DNA of 64,000 nucleotides from CAVPCZ01 sp963702445 (GTDB lineage: Bacteria > Bacteroidota > Ignavibacteria > UBA10030 > UBA6906), in the NCBI GenBank assembly GCA_963702445.1, contig CAVPCZ010000003.1, positions 558,001 through 622,000 on the forward strand, in the 5' to 3' direction. Below are positions 43,426 to 52,505 of the stretch, piece by piece (position 1 is the stretch's first letter; each line of letters opens with the position of its first letter). The position numbers and the translations under genes are program-made. The notes beneath the pieces were generated by a model. It searched no databases. It saw only the letters and a program-made list of their open reading frames with translations, and was not told the DNA's origin.

Positions 43426-46071
43426 ATGACTACTCGTGTGCATCCGATTCGTTCCCTGCAGAATGAGGGATTTCAGGGGGTTCTGTCCCGGCATCGTGAT
43501 GGTGCGGGAGGCTGGGAAACCTGTCGCGGATTGACGGAAGTGATGGACCGGTGCATCAGGTCTGCCTTTGAGCGGGGTGTCCCCGTTCCGTTGCAGCCCC
43601 GTTGTGCGATCCTGGCAACAGGGGGCTACGGCCGCGGCGAACTCTGTCCGCATTCGGATGTCGACGTCATGGTACTGATCGCCCCCGGGGGTGAGCGCAG
43701 GGATCTGGAAGACGCCGCGAGGAGCTTCCTGCACATTCTCTGGGATGCCGGCATGGATGTCGGCCACAGTGTGCGCACCGTTGACGAGGCCATGGCTCTG
43801 CACGGGCGTTCTCTCGATGCATGGACATCGATGCTGGAAGGTCGTTTTGTCTGTGGCGATGACCGGGTGTTCCGTCAATTGACGGAGGGATTCCGGGAGC
43901 GTATTACCGCAGGCCCGGATCCCTGGTTTCTCCGCGGGGTGTTCTCCGACATGCGGTCCCGGCACGAGCGGTTCGGAACGTCGGTCAAGTTGCTGGAACC
44001 GAACATCAAGAAGAGTGCGGGCGGGTTACGCGACATGCACATGCCGTTCTGGCTTCACCGCGCTTCCGACAGGGCTTTTTTCGTCCCTCTCTCCGGAACC
44101 CGGCCCGCAACGCTGCAATTTCTGGATATCCTGGTCCGGCGCGGAGAGCTGACCGGCGAGGAGGCCGCTGCGTTGGGCGAGGCGGTCGGTTTTCTCCTGC
44201 GCGTGCGTCACGAAATGCATTATCGCCGTGCTGCGGCCGACGACACACTCGAATACACGCTTCAACATGATGTGGCAGAAGGGCTGGGGTTCGGCGGGGG
44301 GTCGGAATTGCGGTCGGTGGAAGTTTTCATGGCTGCCTACTACCGTCATGCACGCACGGTGCACCGTCATCATCGCCGGCTGAGCCAGCGGTTCCGGGAT
44401 ATTCTTGAACCGTCACGCGCCGCCGAGCAGGGCCGGGGACGATGGTTCGGTGATCTCCATGTCGACGAGGGGGTCCTTTCCCTCCGTCCGGGAGTCGCCC
44501 GTCTCGGCGGCGCCCGGGAGGTCTTTGAAGCATTTGTGCTTGCCGCGGAGGAACAGCTTGATCTGGATTTCCGGTTGAGCGGGGCCATCGAGCGCAGCCT
44601 GGATGTGTTCACCGCAACCGATCAGGAGTCGCCGGAGCTGGCCCGGCTGTTCCGGCGCGTGCTCCGTTCCCGCCGTGCGGGATCGACCCTCTATACCATG
44701 AACGAACTGGGTGTGCTCGGGAGGTACCTTCCTGAATTTGAAGCGCTGATTGCCTTCTTTCAGCACAACGTGTATCACTACTACACGGCCGACGAACACA
44801 CGCTGATTGCGGTGGCCAATGCGGAACGGCTGCAGGATCAAGCCGGTCCGCTCGGGAATGTCTTCCGGAGTCTGCCGGATGTCGAGGTGCTCTACTGGGC
44901 TATCCTGTTGCACGACATCGCCAAACCGCTGGGTGTTGCGGACCACGAAGTCACCGGCGTGGAAATGGCACGGGTGCTGCTCACGCGTCTCGGGGCCGGA
45001 TCCCTGTTTCCCGCTGTGGCGTTTCTCGTGCGCAACCATCTCGTGATGGAACAGACGGCGTTCCGCCGGAATGTGCATGATCCGGCGACCATCGGTGACT
45101 TTGCGGCCCGGTGCGGGACACCGGAGCTGCTGGATCACCTCTACCTGCTGACGTATGCCGATCTTTCCGCGCTCAATACCAATGTCTGGACCGAGTGGAA
45201 GGCGTCGATGTTGCACGATCTCTACCGGCGGACGAGGGAGGTGTTGCGGAAGAACCTCCGGGGTGCCGCGGTTGACCGCTTTCACGAAGAACAACATGCC
45301 GAAGCGGTTGCCAGGGTAATGGAGACACTCCTGGACGACGGTCACGGCGGCGATGTCGAACGGCATCTCCGCGGCATGAACAGCGATGCCTATCTTTCGG
45401 TGTTCGGTCCGGAGGAGATTGCCCTGCATGTCCGGGAGAGTGCCCGCCTGCAAGCGGTGGCGACACTGTTCCGTCATCACGGGGCGCACACGGACGTGAC
45501 GGTCATCGCGCGTGACGCGCCGTTCATCCTCTCGCGGTTCTGTGCGGTGCTGTCGGCGAACGACGCGAACATTTTCGATGCGAACATTTTCACACGCGAC
45601 GACGGGATCATTATCGACCGTTTTCAGGTGAGTTCTGCATTCAACCGGAGACAGCTCGATCCTGATGCATGCGAAAAAGTCGAAGCGGAAATGCGGCAGA
45701 TCGTGGACGGTCAGCTCGACATCGAGCGGCTGTTCCGCGAGCACCACAGGAAATGGAAGCGGCGGAGGGGTACCTCGGCGAATCCGAACATCCGCACCGA
45801 TGTGGAATTCGAGGACACGCCCCGTTACACCATCATCGATGTGTACGCCCCCGATTCGGTCGGGTTCCTGTACCGGGTGACCGAGAGTATTTCCCGGCTG
45901 GGCCTGAATATCTCCTTTGCGAAAATCGCCACACGGGTGGATGGGATCGTGGATGCGTTCTATGTCCTGGATCAATCCGGGCAACCCGTACTCGATCCCG
46001 CCCGGCGGACCGCCATCCGCGAGAGCATTTTGCGAACCATCACCAGTACCACGGAGCTTGCACCCGCATGA
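43426..46071 (+). CDS. glnD: Bifunctional PII uridylyltransferase/uridylyl-removing enzyme
   Basis: Senses glutamine and modifies or demodifies PII protein. 881 residues, intact. The nucleotidyltransferase motif LATGGYGRGELCPHSDVDVM (about residues 64-83) has the G-G and D-x-D residues. The GlnD-specific helical part (LLEPNIKKSAGGLRDMHMPF) follows, then the HD hydrolase domain (ILLHDIAKPLGVADHEVTG) and two C-terminal ACT domains (ANIFDANIFTRDDGIIID, and SVGFLYRVTESISRLGLNIS). All activities seem preserved. No glnB or glnK gene is in the window. The stop overlaps murI by four bases. There is no Shine-Dalgarno sequence, consistent with the promoter abutting the start codon. Confidence 0.94.
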   Translation: MTTRVHPIRSLQNEGFQGVLSRHRDGAGGWETCRGLTEVMDRCIRSAFERGVPVPLQPRCAILATGGYGRGELCPHSDVDVMVLIAPGGERRDLEDAARSFLHILWDAGMDVGHSVRTVDEAMALHGRSLDAWTSMLEGRFVCGDDRVFRQLTEGFRERITAGPDPWFLRGVFSDMRSRHERFGTSVKLLEPNIKKSAGGLRDMHMPFWLHRASDRAFFVPLSGTRPATLQFLDILVRRGELTGEEAAALGEAVGFLLRVRHEMHYRRAAADDTLEYTLQHDVAEGLGFGGGSELRSVEVFMAAYYRHARTVHRHHRRLSQRFRDILEPSRAAEQGRGRWFGDLHVDEGVLSLRPGVARLGGAREVFEAFVLAAEEQLDLDFRLSGAIERSLDVFTATDQESPELARLFRRVLRSRRAGSTLYTMNELGVLGRYLPEFEALIAFFQHNVYHYYTADEHTLIAVANAERLQDQAGPLGNVFRSLPDVEVLYWAILLHDIAKPLGVADHEVTGVEMARVLLTRLGAGSLFPAVAFLVRNHLVMEQTAFRRNVHDPATIGDFAARCGTPELLDHLYLLTYADLSALNTNVWTEWKASMLHDLYRRTREVLRKNLRGAAVDRFHEEQHAEAVARVMETLLDDGHGGDVERHLRGMNSDAYLSVFGPEEIALHVRESARLQAVATLFRHHGAHTDVTVIARDAPFILSRFCAVLSANDANIFDANIFTRDDGIIIDRFQVSSAFNRRQLDPDACEKVEAEMRQIVDGQLDIERLFREHHRKWKRRRGTSANPNIRTDVEFEDTPRYTIIDVYAPDSVGFLYRVTESISRLGLNISFAKIATRVDGIVDAFYVLDQSGQPVLDPARRTAIRESILRTITSTTELAPA

Positions 46072-46901
46072 CCGCCAGCCCTCTCTCCCTGGAGCATCCC
46101 ATCGGCGTTTTTGACAGCGGCATCGGGGGGCTCACCGTGGTCCGTGCCCTTTCCCGGCGCCTTCCGCACGAGAACATCATCTACTTCGGCGATACCGCGC
46201 GCGTGCCGTACGGTCCGAAATCCCCGCGCGTGGTGCGGGAATACGCGGCCCAGGATGTGGCTTTTCTGCAGACCCGCGGCGTCAAAATGGTGGTCGTCGC
46301 CTGCAACACCGTGTCGGCTGTTGCGCTGGATGTGGTTCAGAAACACGCCGGCGTTCCTGTTGTGGGGATGATTCTCCCGGGAGCCGCCGCCGCCGCCGCT
46401 GCGACCCGCACAAAGCGTGTGGGCATCATCGGCACCCAGGCCACCGTCAACAGCAGGGCGTACGTCCATGCCCTCCGTCAACTGGCGCCGGAGGTTCACG
46501 TGGTGTCGCGCGCGTGTCCGCTCTTCGTGCCGCTGGCCGAAGAGGGATGGGTTGACCATCAGGTGACGCGTCTGGTGGCGAAGGAATATGTGTTTCCGCT
46601 GACGCTGGAAAAGATCGACACCTTGATTCTGGGTTGTACGCACTATCCGGTGCTGCGCAAAGCAATCGAGGAAGCTGTCGGACCGCAGGTCACGCTCATT
46701 GACTCGGGAGAAGCTGCGGCGGGTGAGGTGGAACGCGTGCTGGATCTTCACGGACTGCGCAATCCCAGCATGCACAGACCGAACCTCCAGTTTTTCGTCA
46801 GTGACATTCCCGCGCAGTTTTCCGAAGTGGGGGAACGGTTCCTGGGGCAGAAGATGGGGAAGGTCAGGGAAGCGTTGAAGGGGGATGGGGGTGTTGCATA
46901 G
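46068..46901 (+). CDS. murI: Glutamate racemase
   Basis: Supplies D-glutamate for peptidoglycan. From ATG 46068 (overlapping glnD by four bases) it has 277 residues. Family features: PIGVFDSGIGGLTVVRALSR with the catalytic-loop Asp-Ser, IIYFGDTARVPYGPKSPRVV, the first catalytic Cys in MVVVACNTVSAVAL, and the second in LILGCTHYPVLRKAI. Both cysteines are present, so the two-base mechanism is intact. Upstream in-frame sequence overlaps glnD and is not used. The coupling to glnD links nitrogen sensing and wall synthesis only by position. Confidence 0.95.
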   Translation: MTASPLSLEHPIGVFDSGIGGLTVVRALSRRLPHENIIYFGDTARVPYGPKSPRVVREYAAQDVAFLQTRGVKMVVVACNTVSAVALDVVQKHAGVPVVGMILPGAAAAAAATRTKRVGIIGTQATVNSRAYVHALRQLAPEVHVVSRACPLFVPLAEEGWVDHQVTRLVAKEYVFPLTLEKIDTLILGCTHYPVLRKAIEEAVGPQVTLIDSGEAAAGEVERVLDLHGLRNPSMHRPNLQFFVSDIPAQFSEVGERFLGQKMGKVREALKGDGGVA

Positions 46902-46937
46902 CAGGGGGGAACTTCTGATATTTCCTGGTGATGTATC

Positions 46938-47945
46938 ATGAGCACCGTTCCTTCATATATCGCCCTCCACCGCTCCGGCGAGCTCCTCCGGCGTGCCGGC
47001 GCCCTCGAGCTGCTGCTGGAATCCTGCAGCGTCTGTCCGCACAACTGCGGCAACAACCGCCTCAACAACGAAATTGCCCGCTGCTATGCCGGTGCGCTGC
47101 CGATCGTTTCTTCGTACACGCCGCATTTCGGCGAAGAGCCCGGGCTCGGGGGGATTCGGGGGGTGGGGAACATTTTCTTCGGGAACTGCACCCTCCGGTG
47201 TGTCTACTGTCAGAACCACGAGATCAGTCAGAACCATACCCGCGAACGCGCGCATGAGGTGACGATTGAACGCCTCGCGGCAATGATGCTTGAACTGCAG
47301 GATCGCGGAGTGCATTCCATCGGCTTCGTGTCCCCTTCCCACTTTGTGCCACAGATCGTCCGGGCCCTCGGGCTTGCCGCGGAGGGAGGCCTGCGTCTGC
47401 CGCTGATCTACAACACCAACGCGTATGACGCCGTGCAGGTTCTCAGGCTCCTCGAGGGGATTATCGATATCTATCTTCCCGATCTGAAGTACGCGGATGA
47501 CGATCTGGGTTATGCCTACTCGAAGGTGAGGGAGTACCCCCGCGTGGCGCGCGAGGCCATTGCGGAAATGTTCCGTCAGGTCGGGGCGGAACTCCTCTAC
47601 GACCGTGAAGGTGTCGTCCGGCGGGGACTCATCATCCGCCATCTCGTCCTCCCGAATGACATCGCCGGGAGCGCGGAATCGCTCCGGTGGATCCGCGATA
47701 CCCTCGGACCCATGGTGGCGGTCAGCCTCATGGCGCAGTATTATCCGGCTCACAAGGGCGCAACCACGGCGCTGCTCGACCGGAAGATCCGGCAGGGCGA
47801 ATATGAACGTGTCCTGGCCGTGCTCGACCGCCTGGGGATGGAACAGGGGTGGGCGCAGGAATACGACGCGCCCGAACACTACCGGCCGGAGTTCGGGGAC
47901 CGGGACGATCCTTTTGGCAACGAACAAGAACGTGCGGTACGCTGA
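46938..47945 (+). CDS. Radical SAM protein, PflA-like (COG1313)
   Basis: 335 residues. An N-terminal cysteine-rich segment (LESCSVCPHNCGNNRLNNEI, then ARCYAG) is followed by the SAM cluster motif FGNCTLRCVYCQNHEISQN (CxxxCxxC). Later segments such as YNTNAYDAVQVLRLLEGIID, IYLPDLKYADD, and HLVLPNDIAGSAESLRW match the group annotated as putative pyruvate-formate-lyase activating enzyme. No glycyl-radical enzyme is adjacent, so a true PFL activase role is doubtful; members of this group often lack a known target. It follows murI by 36 nt, same strand. Confidence 0.85.
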   Translation: MSTVPSYIALHRSGELLRRAGALELLLESCSVCPHNCGNNRLNNEIARCYAGALPIVSSYTPHFGEEPGLGGIRGVGNIFFGNCTLRCVYCQNHEISQNHTRERAHEVTIERLAAMMLELQDRGVHSIGFVSPSHFVPQIVRALGLAAEGGLRLPLIYNTNAYDAVQVLRLLEGIIDIYLPDLKYADDDLGYAYSKVREYPRVAREAIAEMFRQVGAELLYDREGVVRRGLIIRHLVLPNDIAGSAESLRWIRDTLGPMVAVSLMAQYYPAHKGATTALLDRKIRQGEYERVLAVLDRLGMEQGWAQEYDAPEHYRPEFGDRDDPFGNEQERAVR

Positions 47946-47974
47946 GGGAAAGATGACCGCACAAGGAGAAGACC

Positions 47975-48097
47975 ATGGCTGAAGACCGTACGACGAGGCT
48001 TGCCGCTCTCCGGGATCTGCCGCGTCACCTGCGGGATGTGGTGAACGGCCTGCAGGATATACAGCTGGACACGCCCTACAGGCAGGGAGGATGGTGA
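47975..48097 (+). pseudogene. Truncated DinB/YfiT-like N-terminal fragment
   Basis: With a good ribosome site (AAGGAGA) and ATG 47975, it encodes only 40 residues: RLAALRDLPRHLRDVVNGL followed by QDIQLDTPYRQGGW and a stop. This is the start of the YfiT/DinB (bacillithiol-transferase-like) family, whose members are about 170 residues and continue with TVRQVVHH and the metal-binding histidines. Here the next gene's signal peptide begins exactly where that would follow (48091), overlapping the last codons. So the rest is missing, through a deletion, a join of two genes, or an assembly error. Confidence 0.5.
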
Positions 48098-48745
48098 ACG
48101 TCCGACATATCGCGACGGCACTGGTCTTCCTTCTTGCTATCCCCTGGTTCCGGGGTCAGTGCCAGACGGCCGAAGAGGAGGCCGCGTTCAGGCTTGTGTA
48201 TGCACCGCGCGACAAAACAATCTGAAGTCCTTGGCGGGATGACGATACCGCTCAGCCATGACGGAATCACCGATTTCTGGATGCGCGGGCCGGGCGTGAA
48301 TGTCTGCCTGATGGTCCGGATGAAGGATAACTTCAAGGTGGGCATCGGCGGTGAAGGAGCGTTGTTCAGCTTCAAGCTCGGTGCGTTCAACCAGCGCTAC
48401 CCGGGCGTAACGGCCGAGGTCAAGGATCTCGGTCTGATACATGTGTACCTGGCGTTTCGCAACTACATCCGGCCTACCCTGCGCTTCTCACCCTATGTGG
48501 GCGCCCAGGTGGGTTTTGCACGGCTCACCGGCGCGGAGCAGAAAGCGGTGGTCAACGGTGTTCTCATCACCTATTATGAAATACCGGGTACCGCCCATCT
48601 GACGTTGGGCGCCTCGGCCGGGATGGACTACTATGTCTCCCGCAGAATTGCCCTCCAACTCGATATCCGCGGCATGTACATGAACAATGATCCCGATCTC
48701 GGGATTACCGCCGGTGTGCAGCTGGGGGCCAAGTTCAGTCTGTAG
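48091..48745 (+). CDS. Outer-membrane beta-barrel protein (frameshifted)
   Basis: ATG 48091 opens a signal peptide (MVNVRHIATALVFLLAIPWF, then RGQCQ). The frame stops at DKTI, but deleting one A from the AAAA run near 48222 joins DK to QSEVLGGMTIPLSHDGITDF and a chain of amphipathic strands (NVCLMVRMKDNFKVGIGGEG, AHLTLGASAGMDYYVSRRIA, LDIRGMYMN) ending GVQLGAKFSL, the aromatic/hydrophobic end typical of barrels. The 655-nt span agrees with one extra base, giving 217 residues. It fits the general outer-membrane-protein beta-barrel group; no specific role is recognised. Confidence 0.75.
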
Positions 48746-48796
48746 AAATCACACACGCAAGTCCTTCTCACTTCCGACTTTCGGGGAAACCATGCC

Positions 48797-49382
48797 ATGA
48801 ATCCGGACCAGGTGCTTGTCGATGTTCAGGGAGACCGGCGCGCTGCTGGAAGGTCATTTCCAGCTCACCTCCGGTCTGCACAGCAATCAGTACTTCCAGT
48901 GCGCGAAAGTGCTGCAGTTTCCGGATCGGTGCGAGATTCTGTGCGCCGACATCGCCCACCGGTTCCGCACAGCTGGAGTCGACGTCGTGATTGCCCCGGC
49001 CCTCGGCGGCATTGTGGTGGGGCAGGAGGTCGGACGGCAGCTGGGAGTGCGAACGCTCTTTGCGGAGCGGAAGGATGGAACCATGCAGCTCCGCAGGGGA
49101 TTCGACATCCGTCCGGGTGAACGGGTGCTTGTCTGTGAGGATGTCGTGACGACCGGTGGTTCCGTTCAGGAGGTGCTGGCAATCGTTCAGTCGCTGGGGG
49201 GGGCGGTTGCGGGGGTTGCCTGTATTGTGGACCGGAGCGGCGGCACGGTGCGTTTTGCGGCTTCGCCGGAACCCCACCATGCCGTTCTCACCATGCAGGC
49301 GACGACCCATCAGCCGTCGGCCTGCCCGCTCTGTGCCGCCGGAACGCCTCTGGCAAAGCCCGGTAGCCGGGGGAACCGTTGA
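48797..49382 (+). CDS. pyrE: Orotate phosphoribosyltransferase (frameshift near the start)
   Basis: Attaches PRPP-derived ribose phosphate to orotate in pyrimidine synthesis. ATG 48797 starts MNPDQVLV and one extra base near 48820 separates it from MFRETGALLEGHFQLTSGLH, exactly as PyrE proteins read. Then DVVIAPALGGIVVGQEVGRQ, FAERKDGTMQLRRGF (catalytic Lys) and the PRPP loop VLVCEDVVTTGGSVQEVL. The end has CPLCAAGTPLAKPGSRG, typical of the branch with a C-terminal CPLC segment. Repaired length is 194 residues. It is followed by a Nudix hydrolase, a phosphatase and pyrimidine-nucleoside phosphorylase, i.e. a nucleotide cluster. Confidence 0.92.
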
Positions 49383-49392
49383 GAGGATCGTG

Positions 49393-49932
49393 ATGGAACT
49401 TACGCGTCTCAAGCGGGAGCTGGTGTATCGCGGCCGGATCATTGACCTGTGGGTGGATGACGTGCAGTATCCCTCCGGGAACCTGACCGTCCGTGAGGTT
49501 GCCCATCATCCCGGCGGGGCGGTCGTGGTTCCGCTTCTGGAAGACGGCCGTGTGCTGTTAGTCGACCAGCTCCGGTATCCGCTGGAAAAACATATCCTGG
49601 AACTGCCCGCGGGAAAGCTTTCCCCGGGGGAGGATCCCGCGGTGTGCGCGGCCCGGGAGCTGGAGGAAGAAACCGGATGGTGCGCAGGATCGCTCGAGAA
49701 GCTCTGTTCATTCTATACGACCCCCGGTTTCTGCGACGAGGAGCTCCATATCTACCTCGGCCGCGGGCTGACGGCGGCTCCTGACGGTCACCGGCGCGAA
49801 GAGGGGGAATTCACCATGAGCGTGCATGCGCTCGCATTTGACGACGCCCTGCGGAAGATCGGCGACGGCGGGATCAAGGATGGCAAAACCATTATCGGCC
49901 TGCTTCTGGCACAGCGGGTGCTCGGTCGATGA
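49393..49932 (+). CDS. Nudix hydrolase, ADP-ribose pyrophosphatase-like
   Basis: 179 residues from ATG 49393 (MELTRLKRELVYRGRIIDLW). The N-terminal half has the ADPRase signature VPLLEDGRVLLVDQLRYPLE. The Nudix box is GKLSPGEDPAVCAARELEEE followed by TGW, complete with the REXXEE core and preceded by LELPAGKL. Hydrolyses ADP-ribose or a similar nucleoside diphosphate sugar. Starts ten bases after pyrE and overlaps the next phosphatase gene by four bases, so it is in a pyrE-nudix-HAD-pdp operon. Confidence 0.88.
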   Translation: MELTRLKRELVYRGRIIDLWVDDVQYPSGNLTVREVAHHPGGAVVVPLLEDGRVLLVDQLRYPLEKHILELPAGKLSPGEDPAVCAARELEEETGWCAGSLEKLCSFYTTPGFCDEELHIYLGRGLTAAPDGHRREEGEFTMSVHALAFDDALRKIGDGGIKDGKTIIGLLLAQRVLGR

Positions 49933-50645
49933 GCAGCGGGGTTCCGGCGATGCGGTTCACGAATATCATTTTTGATTTTGACGGTACCCTTACCGATTCA
50001 CGGCGGGACATCGCCGGTGCACAGCTCTGGGCTCTCCGGCAGCTCGGGGTCCATTCCTACCGGGAAGAAGACCTCTACCCGTTGATCGGGAAACCCTTGC
50101 ACGATACCTTTGCCTCCCTGCTTCCGGATCATCAGCACGGACGCATTCCGGAGGCGATCGCCCTGTATGCGGAATACTATCCGCCGCGCGCACTGGATAC
50201 CACGGTCCTCTTTCCCGGTGTGCGTGAAACGCTGACCGTGTTGCGTCAGCGCGGGCACCGGCTCGCGATTGCGTCCACCAAGAAGGGGGCCGGCATTCTG
50301 CGGGCGACGGAGTTTTTCGGGATCACCGCGTTCTTCGACCAGCTGCAGGGGAGCGACGGCATCCCCTTCAAACCCGCCCCGGATGTGCTCCACCTGATAC
50401 TGGATGCGCAGGGGTGGGACAGGCGGGAGACGATCATGGTCGGCGACACGGACGGCGATCTTCAGGCCGGTCGTGCCGCGGGTGTGGCAACTTGTGCGGT
50501 GACGTACGGATCGCTGACCCGCGAGCAGCTTGCGGCCCACCGGCCCGATTTCTTTGTTGAGCATTTCAGCGAACTCCCTGCGGTTGTCAGCGGCGAAACG
50601 GCCGCGTTCGAACCGGGGAAGCACAAGCGTCAGGACCACCCATGA
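49929..50645 (+). CDS. HAD-superfamily phosphatase (phosphoglycolate/pyrophosphatase-like)
   Basis: 238 residues. HAD motif I is FDFDGTLTDS, motif II is LAIASTKK, and motifs III/IV are KPAPDVLHLIL and MVGDTDGDLQAGRAAGV. The helical cap between them (about residues 25-95) is of the C1 type, as in Gph and PpaX. The substrate is unknown: phosphoglycolate, pyrophosphate or a nucleotide. Its position between a Nudix hydrolase and pyrimidine-nucleoside phosphorylase, with ATGA overlaps on both sides, suggests nucleotide turnover. A second in-frame ATG (MRFTNIIFDFDG, 49950) may be the true start. Confidence 0.85.
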   Translation: MSSGVPAMRFTNIIFDFDGTLTDSRRDIAGAQLWALRQLGVHSYREEDLYPLIGKPLHDTFASLLPDHQHGRIPEAIALYAEYYPPRALDTTVLFPGVRETLTVLRQRGHRLAIASTKKGAGILRATEFFGITAFFDQLQGSDGIPFKPAPDVLHLILDAQGWDRRETIMVGDTDGDLQAGRAAGVATCAVTYGSLTREQLAAHRPDFFVEHFSELPAVVSGETAAFEPGKHKRQDHP

Positions 50646-51985
50646 ATCCCGTCGAGCTCATCCGCAAGAAACGGAACGGCACACCGCTCACCCGGGCTGA
50701 AATCGAATGGTTCCTCGCGGGGTATGTGCGGGGAGATATTCCGGATTACCAGATGTCCGCGCTGCTGATGGCGGTGTATTTCACCGGGATGAACGACGCT
50801 GAGACCACCGCGCTCACACAGGTGATGCTGCATTCCGGCGAAGTGGTGGATCTTTCGGCGATTCCGGGTATCAAAGTGGACAAACACTCCACCGGAGGCG
50901 TCGGAGACAAGGTGTCGCTGATTCTTGCCCCGATGGTCGCCGCCTGCGGCGTTCCGGTGCCCATGATTTCGGGGCGTGGACTGGGACACACCGGAGGCAC
51001 GCTGGACAAGCTTGAATCGATTCCCGGGTTCCGGACCGATCTCACCGTGGAAGAATACCGCCGGGTGATCGGGGAGACCGGACTGGTCCTCATCGGGCAG
51101 ACACGCGAGATTGCCCCGGCCGACCGGAAGATGTATGCGTTGCGGGATGTGACCGGAACGATTGAATCCCTCCCGCTGATTGCCGGCAGCATCATGAGCA
51201 AGAAGCTGGCCGAAGGCATCGATGCGCTGGTCCTGGACGTGAAGACCGGTGACGGAGCATTCATGGAAACCGAGGAGCGGGCCGTCGCCCTGGCCCGTGC
51301 GCTCGTCGGGATCGGCACCGCATCGGGCATACAGACGGTTGCGTTCATCACGGAAATGGACCAGCCGCTCGGGCTCACGGTCGGTAACTGGTGTGAAGTG
51401 ACGGAATCGGTGGAATGTCTCCGGGGAAAGAACGTTCCCGACCTCATGGAGGTGACCTTTGTGCTCGGCGGCGCGATGGTGATGCTGGGAGGTAAGGTAT
51501 CCAGCATTGCGGAAGGAATTCAGCTCTGCCGCGCGGCGATCTGGAAGGGTTCCGCATACGAGAAATTCCTGGAGATCGTGAAGCGCCAGGGAGGAGATAT
51601 CAGTTTCCTTGAGCGTCCGGACCGGTACCCGCCGTCGCGGCATATCGTGGAGGTCCGCAGCACGGAGAACGGATTTGTGGACCGCTTTGCCACCCGGCGC
51701 ATCGGCGTGCTGGCAACCGAACTGGGGGCCGGCCGGCAGAAGGCCGAGGATGTCATCGACCCGCGGGCGGGGATTGTCTTCAAGAAGAAAATCGGAGATC
51801 GGGTGGAGCGGGGAGAGACGCTCGCTACCCTGTACACCGAGCGTGAGGCCGTGCTCGATCGGGCCCGACAGGAGCTGGCATCCTGTATTCATGTGGGACC
51901 GGCACCGGCGGAACGGAAGTCCTGCATCCGGGCGGTTGTGGACCGGGAAGGCGTCAGGCCGTGGACGACACCGGAATTGTATTGA
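50642..51985 (+). CDS. pdp: Pyrimidine-nucleoside (thymidine) phosphorylase
   Basis: Splits uridine, thymidine or deoxyuridine with phosphate. 447 residues, intact. It has the phosphate-binding KVDKHSTGGVGDKVSLILAP, the signature SGRGLGHTGGTLDKLES, SIMSKKLAEGIDALVLDVKT, and the C-terminal domain (GRQKAEDVIDPRAGIVFKKK, IGDRVERGETLATLYTER). The length and KxDKHSTGGVGD form suit the Gram-positive-like Pdp more than E. coli DeoA, but the two are homologous and either name could be used. Overlaps the HAD gene by four bases. Confidence 0.93.
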   Translation: MNPVELIRKKRNGTPLTRAEIEWFLAGYVRGDIPDYQMSALLMAVYFTGMNDAETTALTQVMLHSGEVVDLSAIPGIKVDKHSTGGVGDKVSLILAPMVAACGVPVPMISGRGLGHTGGTLDKLESIPGFRTDLTVEEYRRVIGETGLVLIGQTREIAPADRKMYALRDVTGTIESLPLIAGSIMSKKLAEGIDALVLDVKTGDGAFMETEERAVALARALVGIGTASGIQTVAFITEMDQPLGLTVGNWCEVTESVECLRGKNVPDLMEVTFVLGGAMVMLGGKVSSIAEGIQLCRAAIWKGSAYEKFLEIVKRQGGDISFLERPDRYPPSRHIVEVRSTENGFVDRFATRRIGVLATELGAGRQKAEDVIDPRAGIVFKKKIGDRVERGETLATLYTEREAVLDRARQELASCIHVGPAPAERKSCIRAVVDREGVRPWTTPELY

Positions 51986-52055
51986 GCGCACCTTCTCCCC
52001 GTCCGGCAGGTACGGGAGGGAATCAACTATTGCGGAAAAATCGGAGGGTATCCTG

Positions 52056-52505
52056 ATGAAACGGATCAACGAGATCGTGGCGGGTCGTCCGGTGTACACG
52101 GTGCGCAAGGACGAAAACGTTCAGGAAGCGGCGGGCCTGATGTCCCAGCATAAGATCGGGGCAATGTCCGTCATGGACGGTAACCGCCTTGTCGGGGTCT
52201 TTTCCGAACGCGACGTGATCAACCGGGTTGTTGCCCGCAGGCTGGATCCCGCCAAGACCACGGTCGGAACGGTCATGACAACCAATATTGTCGTGGCCAG
52301 GCCGGAGGACACACTCGAATCATGCCTGAAGAAGATGAAACTCGCCAATTGCCGGCACCTGCCGGTGGTGGATGGCGAGGTGCTCATCGGGATGGTGTCC
52401 CTGCGGGACCTGCTGCAGGTGGAAATCGGTGAAAAGGAGGACCGGCTCGAAGTGCTCCAGAATTACATGTTTCACCTGCCGCCGGGTGACGCGAAGAAAT
52501 CCTAA
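52056..52505 (+). CDS. Tandem CBS-domain protein
   Basis: 149 residues from ATG 52056 (MKRINEIVAGRPVYTVRKDE), with a GGAGG site upstream. Two CBS domains: about residues 10-65 (VQEAAGLMSQHKIGAMSVMD, GVFSERDVINRVV) and 75-130 (MTTNIVVARPEDTLESCLKK, RHLPVVDGEVLIGMVSLRDL). Such stand-alone pairs bind adenosine nucleotides and act as energy sensors on unknown partners. A short C-terminal helix (DRLEVLQNYMFHLP) follows. The stop overlaps that of the convergent inositol monophosphatase by four bases. Confidence 0.9.
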   Translation: MKRINEIVAGRPVYTVRKDENVQEAAGLMSQHKIGAMSVMDGNRLVGVFSERDVINRVVARRLDPAKTTVGTVMTTNIVVARPEDTLESCLKKMKLANCRHLPVVDGEVLIGMVSLRDLLQVEIGEKEDRLEVLQNYMFHLPPGDAKKS

